Assembly (NCBI RefSeq): GCF_954871325.1
Contig: NC_088778.1
Coordinates: 11,727,882 to 11,791,881 of the forward strand
Reading direction: 5' to 3'
Origin: Gordionus sp. m RMFG-2023
Taxonomy: Eukaryota > Nematomorpha > Gordioida > Chordodea > Parachordodidae
DNA length: 64,000 nucleotides
Made by a program: the position numbers and the translations under genes. This document shows, one piece after another, positions 22,661-34,100 of the stretch (the stretch's first letter is position 1; the number at the start of each line of letters is the position of its first letter). The notes under the pieces are model-generated. The model was not told the DNA's origin and searched no databases. It saw nothing but the letters and a program-made list of their open reading frames with translations.

Positions 22661-23160
22661 CAATTACTTGATTTCGGCTCCTCTATCTTCAAGTTACGCT
22701 CATTCCAAAGAATAAGGCATGACCATTCAGTCACCTATATCCCAAGAGAATGCAATGACCTCCGCTGGACCTAGGAAGCGACGATGTTACAACTGTAACA
22801 GTGATGGCCATATCTGCAGCCAATGCAACGTTATCAATAGAGGCTATCGCGCCCTTCTAACTCCGATAAATGACAACTCTGTGGTCGAGTCCGCTGGAAG
22901 TAGCAAACGAAAAATGCGCGACCCAACGCCTGTCCAACTGTCGCTTCCTACCGCTCATCCGGTTCCATCTGCTAACAGAGGGAAGTTACTAATGGGAACA
23001 TCCAGTGATAGATCCAGTCTCTCTTCAACCCCACCGGCGGAGGACATCTTACGATGAGCGATGACCACTCTCGATGTGACCGCTCCTTGCACCTCGGGGT
23101 CCCAGATGCTGCTACAAAATAATGAAGCAATGGATTTGTGGGAGAATCAATTATTACTAC
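22661..23160 (+). mobile_element. Zinc-knuckle ORF, probable retroelement Gag fossil
   Basis: An open frame at 22719-23057 (112 codons) contains CYNCNSDGHICSQC, a C-x2-C-x4-H-x4-C zinc knuckle as in retroelement nucleocapsids, followed by a Pro/Ser-rich tail. The surrounding 500 bp are clearly richer in G+C than the neighbours, which suggests a separate origin. No RT or LTR was recognised around it. A host zinc-knuckle protein exon is possible but less likely given the context. Confidence 0.4.
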
Positions 23161-23344
23161 CGTGATGTTTCCCACAACGTCCCGCAATACTTACATCCAG
23201 ATTATTCTCATAATATATCACAAAATTCTACAGGATTTACATTATTACATAGAAAATTTTGTATTAGTATGTAATTATTACATATTTTATATATACGCAT
23301 GCCATTGGCCCATAAAATGCCATTGGCCCATAAAGGGGTGGCAT

Positions 23345-23504
23345 GTCGTAAATTGCAATGTTTTTTATTTTTAGTTCAAATGTCAATCATTTTAACTTTG
23401 ATTTTTTTGAGTTATCATATTTTTTTATCGTTTTTTAAAAAAAATGATTTTTATGATGATATTTCAACTAAAAATAAAAAAAAACATTGCTATTTACGAC
23501 AATT
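23345..23504. repeat. Hairpin element with about 40 bp arms
   Basis: The arm TGTCGTAAATTGCAATG... at 23345-23388 returns inverted at 23460-23504 (...CATTGCTATTTACGACA), leaving about 70 bp of loop. Its left side touches a two-fold repeat of CATTGGCCCATAAA at 23303-23334. The shape fits a small palindromic MITE, but no target duplication was found. Confidence 0.65.
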
Positions 23505-24430
23505 ATGATATTCTAAAAGTTAAAAAATAACATGATGAATGTAATGTTATTAAGATTAAGGTTAATTAATTGTAAGGTAATTTAAAAATAAGATTAAAAA
23601 GGGGGGGGGGGGAAAGAAGATATAAATTATTATAATATAAAAATAATAAAAATTAAATTATAGGAATTGATAAGGTTTTGAGAAATAGAAAGTAATCTAA
23701 AAAATAAAAAAAGGATTAAGTGAAATATTATCCTGAATCTTTTTATTCACAATATTTATTTCATTCATATTTAGAAAGTTGAGGGAATATTGTTTATATC
23801 AATTCAAAGATGATTTTTCAAATCTCACAATCCATGTTAGGTATGTGTATACACCATCAATTCTCGAAATTCCATTAATCTATTTGTATAAAATAAATAA
23901 ATAAAATCAACAAATAAAAAAAATAAAAATAAATACGTATCGATTACATGATGTAGCGATGACATGACGTCACGATGACGTAGTGTGGACATCGGAAAAT
24001 TATAATATAAATTTTGAAAATATTTTCATATTTTTTTTAAATACCAGTATTTGCATAAGAATTATTTATATTTTATGTAATTTTTTATACAATAAAATTT
24101 TTAAAATTATAATCTATATAAAATATCTAGATTTTAAAATTTATTTTAAATAATAAAAATAAATACATGATTAAATAAAGGAAATTTATGCTACTATAGT
24201 ATTTTAATATAATAAATAAAATCTATAATGAAGTACTCTCTAAAAGTTATATCTTATATGCAAATATTTAAAATAAATTTAACATACCCTAAGATATTAG
24301 CAAAAAAATGGGAGATTTGGGTGAGAAAATCCTGGCTAAGCCACTCAATTAAAATTTCAAAATATTATTGTTAATTTTGTAGTATATAAATTATACACCA
24401 TGTTTAAAATTGAATATAAAATTATTTAAG
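23505..24430. other. AT-rich spacer
   Basis: No gene was seen. A run of twelve G lies near 23600, and GATGACGTCACGATGACGT-like short repeats lie at 23950-23985. Neither has a clear role. Confidence 0.35.
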
Positions 24431-24920
24431 ATGTAATATCATTTTATTAGAAGTGATTATGACAATGTAATTAATAGTGATGAAGATTTTATGTTAGTGA
24501 TTATGATACACTATCTAAATTAGATGATTGTCTTTAAAATTTTCTAAAAATAAGGTTATTAAATGGGAAAAAGATTTTCATAATCAAAGAATAAGAACTA
24601 GTCAAGAAAATTTTGTTATTTATCTGCCAGGAGCTTAAGAATATGGAAAGAGGCACACTCCATAAAAATGTTTAGACTTGTTCATAATACAAAAAATGAT
24701 TAAAGAGAAACCATCAAAATAAAATAATTATATTTTAGTCTACTTTGGGGCTTTCCCGTTTCCTCCATTAAACTTTGTCAGCAAATTTAACTTATGATTT
24801 GATAACAGGAAATAAAATAAAAGAAATGATTTTTAAATTTAATAATATAAAAGCTTATGAATTCGATCTATTAATATTAACTTTTTGTTCAAAATATAAT
24901 TATCAAAATTATTACTCCAC
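24430..24920 (+). pseudogene. piggyBac-like transposase remnant
   Basis: The + strand has an acidic stretch (SDYDNVINSDEDF) and then KVIKWEKDFHNQ and RTSQENFVIYLPGA at about 24545-24635. The sequence W...R-T...E-N-x-V...PG is the pattern of the segment ahead of the catalytic core in piggyBac-family transposases. It is short, interrupted by stops and lacks a recognisable DDD core or TTAA-flanked ends, so the assignment is tentative. Confidence 0.35.
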
Positions 24921-24947
24921 ATAAAGCTTTTACTTATATGTAAAACA

Positions 24948-25043
24948 TGAGATATAGTAATGAGTGTTATGTTAATATATATTTAAAAGAGTGTATGAGA
25001 TATAGTAATGAGTGTTATGTTAATATATATTTAAAAGAGTGTA
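24948..25043. repeat. Perfect 48 bp tandem duplication upstream of POLR1C
   Basis: The 48 bp unit starting TGAGATATAGTAATGAGTGT occurs twice without a gap or mismatch (24948-24995 and 24996-25043). It ends 57 bp before the POLR1C start codon, so it falls in the promoter or 5' untranslated region. Identity of the copies indicates a recent event. Confidence 0.9.
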
Positions 25044-25100
25044 TGAAACGATTGCGTTTCTGAAGACAGTCACGGCTTAGCAAAAATTTGAAAAGTAATT

Positions 25101-28100
25101 ATGGATCATTCACGCATCAAACTTTTAGAAGAAGGAATATCTTTTGTATTTGAAAAACTTACAATAAATAACTATTTATTTTAATTATAGGCACAAGGCG
25201 AGGAAGATGATCAATACTGGGATATTAATGAATTTAAAAAAGTATATTTTAAAATATAAAATTTAAATAATTAATTTATAGAAATTGAAAATCAAAATAT
25301 ATCATGTTTTGAAAACTGAAATGGAATTTGATATTATTGGATGTGATGCCTCATTGGTTAACGCCATTCGCCGCATTTTAATATCTGAGGTATGATTATT
25401 TTTAAAAATATTACTTATATTTATTTAAGGTTCCTATTATGGCAATAGATAAAGTCATGTTGTATAACAACACTTCAATAATCCCCGATGAGGTTTTATG
25501 CCACCGCTTAGGTCTTATACCATTAAAAGTGAATCCACATTTGTTTAACTTTAAACCTCTTGGTAATTAAATATTATATTAATTTATTAAACTTTAATCT
25601 AGGAGAAGAACTTAGTTTGAATCCAAATGACACACTTGAATTTGAATTAAATATTAAATGTTCAAAAAATGCAAATGCTCCACCAAATTCAAATGACCCT
25701 GATGCTTTATATATAAATAATAAAGGTATGTAGTTATAATAAATTTATAACAGAGACCTGCAGAGGTACCATTTTTACAGCCTGGCTTGCATTAGAAAAA
25801 AAATTTCCAGAAGGCCCAGGTTTTATATTTTCAGGCTAGATTTTTAAAAAATATATTGTAGATAATAGAGTTGTTAAAGGATACTTTTTAAATGGATCTA
25901 GATACATATACATAATCTAAAAATTTATCTAGATACAGATACAGCTTCTAAAAAGTTATCTAGATACAGAATCAATTTAAAATGTATCTAGGTACAGATA
26001 CATTTTTATTATACTCTTAGATAAGGTTTGAATAAACCTAAATTAGGATTCTATGAAAATTCATGAAATGATCTAAAAAATATATTGACTCAATATCACA
26101 TTTATCAAAATATAACTAAAATAATGATTTTTAGATATTAATATGATATATGATTAATATAAATAATTATTATATATTATTAATAAAATAATATAATATA
26201 TGATTAAATGATTATAAATAGTGCTGTAGGGTAACGGCATAAAAGTATTGACGTTACTAACGTCGTTACCTTTTTTTGAAGAAAAGGAACGTCATACGTT
26301 ACCTTTTTTTAGAAGTAATGGTAACGCGTTTCTTTTTTTTGGGTAATGGTAACGCAAAACGTTACTCGTTACTTTAAATTTTTTCTTAAAAAAATATTAA
26401 TAAAGAAAACATATTTTATTGTGCTATAAAATTATTTTTATTTTAAACCGAGTTTTTAATTCATATCAACCACCATTCCTTTCATTCTTATTTAAATTTT
26501 CGCTCGTTATTTTCAATCAAATTTTAATCTAACTAATATTCAATCAAAATTCAAAGTATATATTAATATTATTATTCTATATTATAATTTATTTTAAGAA
26601 TATATGCCAAACTCTATAATAGTTGATTCTTCTGATGAAGAAAATTTAACCCTATATACTATCAGCAATGATTCACCCACTCTTTAAATTAGATTTGCCC
26701 TGGATAAAATCAGAGATGAATAAACAAAGAATGCAAGATCTTATTTCCATTTTGAGAAAAGATCTTGATAGAGAAAGAGCAGACCTGATTCCCTTATCCA
26801 AAACAAATACCAAAATATTTTCTGATAAAGATAAATTTTTTTTTGATGAGGAAATTAATGAAAATCCTTGTGAAGATGTTTTATTAAATTTTTTTCAAAA
26901 CAAAGATACTTCTTTAAATATTTTTAATAAATTCCCCGAGTTAAAATTTATATTTATTAAATATAATACCACCCTCCCATCCTCTGCTCCAATTGAACGT
27001 GTGTTTAGCACGGCGGAGGCTGTGTTGAGCACTAAGTGCTCTTGTTTGTCTGATGAAAATTTTGAAAATCAATTATTGCTAAAAATAAATAAAAAATTAT
27101 TACAAAAAAATGTCATCTTATGAGTAACGCGCGTTCCTTTTTTAAAAAGGCAACGAGTAAGGGTAACGCGTTCTTTTTTCCAATGTAACGAGTAACGGTA
27201 ACGCGTTTCTTTTTTGAGGTAACGTTTACAGCACTAATTATGAATAATTATTAGATTTCAGTAATAAAATTTCAAAATTTTGGTTTAATACATCCTCGTT
27301 TATCTGTAAAGACATTTTTAGCTATACTAAAAAGTCTTTCAACATGGTGTTATATTTAATGAATAACATTTTTATATCAGGATATTGTTTAAAAATACTA
27401 AAATCTCGGCATTCATTTGTGAAAAAACTATTTAAAATTTGTTGATTATCAGAATTTAAATCATTAACAATCATATCTCCTGCTGTGGGATACTGAAAAA
27501 AATCGGATATTAAATTATTGGTTTTTTTTCACAGGTTAATTTGCACTCATTTGAAAACTTTTATAATTCCTTAACTAATCTTTGTATTAATTGTTTCTTT
27601 TTATTAAAATTTTCATCCATTTGCAACCATGTCCAATCTAGTTTAAAAAAAGGATGAAGCATAGTTGCCAAAATATTTTCATCTTCAAAAATTGTCCCAA
27701 TGAACCTAAAATTATTAAATACTGATTAATTTATTATTAATTTACCTCTCTTCAATTTTTTTAAGTAAGGCATTTAAGAATAGTAAACAAAATTTCAGGT
27801 TCATTTGTTTAAAATTTTTCAATTTGTTTACCGGCGATAGGCACTCCAACAATCTGCTGTTGTGCATATTAACAATGGTTCTATTAGACTTTTAATGATT
27901 TCTTTCTTTTCATTCTCCCATCTTTGGGAAATTCTAGCAACCACTGTCTGTCTGCAAATTATATTTTTTTGTGGAGCTAATGTTTTGATCATTTTTATAA
28001 ATGATGAATTTGCAACAATTGAAAATGGCTGAATGCTATCTATAATAAAATCAGATATTAAATCATCTAAAATGGTTTGGGTTAAAGTCTGAGGTCTCTT

Positions 28101-31100
28101 GAAAAAAAATTCAATGGACAATGAGCCTAGTCCAATATTTTCTTTAATAAATTTTTTCTCCTTCCCCTTTTTTATTTGGATTAAGAGTGTTTGATATTTT
28201 CTCTTAAAATTTAAAATGTAAACATTTATTTAGTATCTATACCCTTAAATGTTTTACAATGTTGCAAGTTGAGGTAATGCTAACTTAAATTTTCATATTT
28301 TTTGGACATGGCAAACATTTTACTAACAGATTTGTTTTCTTTATTTTGAGATATATTTTAAAATATGGTCTAGAAATTGGCCATGGAATGTCGTTATTTT
28401 TGTCATCAATATTAATCTTAAAAATTAATATAATAGAATAAAATAGAATACCAATTCCATTGCAATTAAAAATGGCAAATTCCTTGAGATGGATTGTAAT
28501 ATCAAAATTTGCTTGTTATTGATAACTCGGACATAATATTTAATTAATATTTATATTCTTTTTTATATATAAGTTTTAATATTTTACATATATATATAAT
28601 TTTTTAATATATATATTAATATTAATTTATATGCTCATATGAAATAAAATAAATTTTAAGTATTTTTATTTATAATATAAAAAAGCGTTAAATAAAAATA
28701 TATCAAAATGTATCTTAAAAAGAATCTAAAAACAGATACAGATACCTCTAAAATAATATCTAGATACAGATACTTTAATCAAAAATTTATCTAGATACAG
28801 ATACCACATTTTTATATCTAGTTATCTAGATACTTTAACAACTCTGATAGATAATAATGGTGATTTTAAATATTTTGTTTTTAAATATATAGCCTGGCCC
28901 TGGTATTTTTTTTAAAAAAAATTTAAACTTAGCTTTGGTTTATTTGAAAAAATTAAAATTTACGGTATACTTATATTGGGCACCTGTAGGCCATACCCTA
29001 AATCCATGTTAAATTTTAATTTTTTCAAAATTTTAAGTGAATAATAGTTAATAGGTTCTTTTTAATTTTTAGCATTATTTATAATTTAGGTCCATTTTTA
29101 TTTATTACATGGTTGCATCTAATGACATTGATAATTTTTATGAACAAGTATAAAAATATTTTTTTGAAAATATTTAACATATTCTTAGGGAATGACTAAG
29201 ATACTTTCCACCAAAAACTATGCAACCCCTATCAAAGAAGCTTAATTTAAATTATATTAATATAGAATCATATTTAGCTTTATAAGATGAGTTAATAAAA
29301 ATGGTAACAGTTAAATTTTAAAAAAATAATTTTTTTACATGACTAAACTATGTGCCCCCTATCAAAGAAGCTTAATTTAAAAAAAATGAATGCAGAATCA
29401 TATATAACTTATTAAAAGGAATCAAAAAATGTTAATATTATATTTTTAAACTTTTTATAACTTAGTGGGCTTTTGGAAAAACACATTTTTTTTGACTAAA
29501 CTACACGCCTCAGTAAATATACTTTATTTTTGAAAAAAATGAATGCAGAATCATATTTAGCTTTTCAAAGAAATTCAGAAAATGGTATTATATTTAAAAA
29601 AAAAATTTGTTGACCTAATTACGTGCCCCCCTAGAAAAGAAGCTTAATTCATAAAAAATTAAAGCATAATCATATTAAACTAATTAAAAGGAATCAAAAA
29701 ACGTTAATATTAAATTTATAAATTATTTATAACTTATTTGGCTTTTGAAAAAACACTTTATTCTACAAAACATCATAAAACATATATAATGAAATTATAT
29801 GTAGTTTTAATTGACGATTTTTAAATATACTTTAAGTATTAATTTAAGAATTTATAGTTATTTTAAAATTTTAAGAAAGTTATTCCTAATAGAACTATGG
29901 AACAAAATCACTATTTATTATCCAAAGATTAAGATTTTATATATTCATTCAAAATTTTTTTTTAAAGTATCTGTAATGTTTTAAAGTTTTAAGAAAATTG
30001 TGTATTTTATATGGAAGATGATAAAAAAAATAATTATAATATTTTCTAATTCATTATAAAAGTTAAATATAATATAAATTTATTTACCGATAAGTATCGA
30101 TTCAACCTTTAATTTTTATTATTATTTGATCCTAATACATTTAAAAGTATTATAATAAGCTCTTTATACAAATTGATAAAATATGTTATTCATCAGAATG
30201 ATATATTTATAAATAGTTCGGAAACAATAAAAAACATTTATTCAACCTACCTATTTTTTTACTGGTAATGATATAATACTGAACATTATATATCTGTTTT
30301 ATTAAAATCTTATTTTATATTTGACTTTTATATCTAGATATAAAAGTATTTACATAGTTTATAATTTAGAATGAGAAAAAATTTAGAATATTTTTATAAA
30401 TAGGTATTTAAAAACGATAAACGTCAACTTGCGGATTGAATATTATCGAGTTATATTTTATTTAATTAAGATTTATTATTGAAGTATTATAATTTTTATA
30501 ACTTGTTTATATCATAAGAAAATGAATCGTGTAAATTAAGAGAATATATATAACATTTTCTAAATCATCTTGAATCGCTAAATATCATTCTTGTTTAGTT
30601 GATAAATTATTCTTTAAAATATTTTCTCATTATACAAGTTTAATTAAACTATAAACTAGTCATCTATATCGAGCTAAATTTTTCAAGCCCGGACCCCACT
30701 TTTTTAAAATTAGTCATATGACCCGAATATATTTAAATATTGAAAAGATATATTCTACAAACAAAATATATTACGCTATTATTTTTTCCAATTTATATAT
30801 ATATATTAATAAATATTGCTTAAGCCTTGAATTTCGTTAATAGATGTCTCCTAACCTTTGCGACATTTATGTGCAAAATGTGCTTAAATTAAGTTGGGAT
30901 TCCATTTTTTTTAAACTAAATACAGATATATCGAGGGTTTGGATGGAGGTATAGCATGATTGGAAAAAATTAATTAAAATGACTAGATCCCATTGATAAG
31001 TTAAACATGATTCTGCATAAATAATGTCTATTTAATGAGAGCGCGTATTTTAGGAAAAATTTTTTTTTTCCGATAATTATAATTTAAAAAAAAATGAATA

Positions 31101-34100
31101 ATACCATTTTCTGAATCTCCTTGAAAAACTAAACATGATTCTGTATTCATTTTTCCAAATAATGTATATTCACTGAGGGCACATAGTTTATTCATAAAAA
31201 TGTGTTTCAGAAGCCCATTAAGTTATAAAAAGTTTTAAAATATAATATTAACATTTTTTGATTCCTTTTAATAAGCTATATATAATTCTGCGTTCATTTT
31301 TTTATAAATTAAGCTTCTTTGATAGGGGCCACATAGTTTAGTCATGTTAAAAAATAATTTTTTAAAATATTACTGTTACCACTTGCCATTATTTTAAATA
31401 AAAAAAACATTTTTTAACTCATCTTATAAAGCTAAATACGATTCTATATTAATATAATTTAAATGAAGTTCTTTGATAAGAAGCGCGTAGGGGAGCGTAT
31501 TTTATTCATGCCCTATTTAGATTTCATATTTTATCATTTATAGATGGTTTGGCCTGAACAGGCTGTAGAACTTTTTGAACAATTTGGCATGACCCATAAT
31601 AATTTTAAATAACAAGATATCTGGCCTGGCCTATAATTATTTTTTGTGCAACATTATTACCTAATTCTTAGTTTTTAAACATTTTATAAACTTTGGGTAC
31701 ACCTAAAAATAATTTTTGCGCAATTTGCTTATGCTAAAAATCCTGAGCTAAGCCATGCCAACCTATAATAAAATCTTTATAGAATTATTTAAAATATCGC
31801 TTTTTAAAAATATATTTTTAAATTTTAAGCAAATTAAAAAATGTTCAGTAGCTGTATCGTATTAAATGGGGTAATTAATAAAAAAAATTGTATAGATATT
31901 TTATATAATTGAATTTAACTTAATAATAAATTAAATTTAAAGTTTTTAGCAGTGCTATAAAATGGTTGCCAATAAAAAATCAATTTGAACAATATTTTTC
32001 GTTATCCCTTGAAAAACAACCTATGCCAGTAAATTCTGATATTCTTATTGCGAAATTAATTCCTGGTCAAGTTATTCAATTAAAAATGCTTGCATTTAAA
32101 GGCAAAGGCAGTGATCATGCCAAATTTTCTCCAGTGTGTAAGTATTTATTTTTAATTTACACTTTTTAACTAACATTATTTTCAAATATTTTGTTTATTT
32201 TCAACCAAGAGGTAGGAGCTAATTTTTCACATCAAAATTCTGCTAAGCAGCTTTGAGGTTGGCTTGAGTCAGAAATAGCATAGCTTTAAATATATGCATT
32301 TTTGATATTAGGAATAAATTTAATGTAGACATCTAGTTTTATATAAGGGATATTTCCTTGGTTTTAAACTTTATCTGGATATAAAATGATTATAATAAAA
32401 TATATTTTTTTGACGTTTTTTCCCACAAATTACCAATTGTGTTATAAATATAAAATTTAATATTTAAATTGATTTAGTTCTTCATTAATAAATAATTATA
32501 TAGCAGTGACAAAGGGTAAATGTGGATATTTATACCTTAAATCTCTATTAGTGCCAATAATATTATTGCTAACTAGCTAAAAAAATTTATTCTAACTAGA
32601 ACATATAGGACATTTCTACAAATTTTTATATAAATAAAAATAGGTGAGTTGTTTGATATGACATGGAATCACTGTATATTAGCTTTTAATTTAAAATATT
32701 TATTTATTTAAAATAATTATTTATATAATTTTAAAAAATCTTTTATTTAGCCTATAAAATATAGTTTATACAAAGTAAGTTATTATTTTTATTAAAAAAA
32801 TGAAACAATGTGTGTTTTTATTTTTGCCTAATACTAAATACAGTGTTTTGATAATTTAATGAAACATATTGACGATTAATTAAAACCCATTCATATGAAA
32901 TTATAATCTTTGCAAAAATAATTAAAATAACAAAAGGAATAATAAAAGAAATTTCAATAATGCTTTGTCTATATTTTAATTATTTTTGCAAAGATTATAA
33001 TTTTAAATGGATGATTTTTAATTTAATCGTCAATATGTTTCATTAAATCATCACAACACTGATGACGATCTATATATAATATAGAACAAGACAGATGTAA
33101 AAACTAAAATTTATACCATATTCGTATAAAATTTGATGTAAATTTTTTTTTAGCTTATGTAGTTACATCTGTTTTGTTATATTATATACGGATCGTTATT
33201 TATTTTCTAAGTAATGTGCAAAAATATAAACACATTGTTTTATTTTATATACAAAGATACTATCTTACCCTATATATTAATATTGTAAATTTTTTATTAG
33301 TAAAATTTAAAAAATATATTTTAAAATGAATTCTTCAAATAATTAAAATAGTATAAAAATAGCAATTATCATCATGTATCATCTTTCATTTAAAGGCTAG
33401 TGATAAAACACGTAATTTATTATTATTTTTGAAAAAAATTGATGTTTTCATATATCGTTTGTGGCCTCTATGGTGAGTGTGTTGATCACGAATCCGAAAG
33501 ACCTGTTCAAATGCAGCAAAGGCCATGTTTTTTTCTGAAGCTAACTTGGTGGTCCCATACTTGGTTGGGTGACTTATGATAGATCTGACATTTTGACAGA
33601 ATTGCAAATGGTTTGACGTGCTTTATCACTAGTCTAGTTTGAAAATGATGATTATAACATATCTTATTTATATATTTTAATTATAAATATATCAAAAAAT
33701 GTTTAATTATCTTATTTTATTTATATTTGTTTAATCAAAACAAGATTAGAAATGTCAATTAGTGATCTGCATTGGGCCTAATTTTTCAAGTCCTTCTCGA
33801 CCCATTTTTTTTGTCCGGCCTTGCCCAATCTCTAACAAATATTTATAAATATATCAAAAAATGTTTAATTATCTTATTTTATTTATATTTGTTTAATCAA
33901 AACAAGATTAGAAATGTCAATTAGTGATCTGCATTGGGCCTAATTTTTCAAGTCCTTCTCGACCCATTTTTTTTGTCCGGCCTTGCCCAATCTCTAACAA
34001 ATATTTTTTATCCTCAAGTTCGAGCCATTATCTGTTGGCCCAGCTTAAATTTGTTTAAGTATAGGTCTTTCTTGCAAGAATTTTGTAAATATATCTATTT

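Larger units (their letters stand above)
25866..28846 (-). mobile_element. hAT transposon in POLR1C intron 5
   Basis: Terminal repeats are TAGAGTTGTTAAAG on the left and CTTTAACAACTCTG on the right. The flanks 25858-25865 (GTAGATAA) and 28847-28854 (ATAGATAA) match at seven of eight positions. Both ends carry arrays of ATCTAGATACAGATAC-type repeats. The transposase remnant is on the - strand. A second hAT (26219-27236) is inserted within it. Its closest relative in the window is 55797-57354. At 2981 bp including the insert it is too decayed to be autonomous. Confidence 0.88.
25751..28993. mobile_element. GC-rich GGCCTGG-type element in POLR1C intron 5, split by a hAT
   Basis: The left part (25751-25860) opens CAGAGACCTGCAGAGGTACC and contains GGCCCAGG/CAGGCT blocks between AT runs. 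The right part (28855-28993) has GCCTGGCCCTGG and closes with GGGCACCTGTAGGCC, an approximate inverse of the left end. The hAT 25866-28846 sits between. It is the same kind of element as 2831-3200. The right boundary is approximate. Confidence 0.5.
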
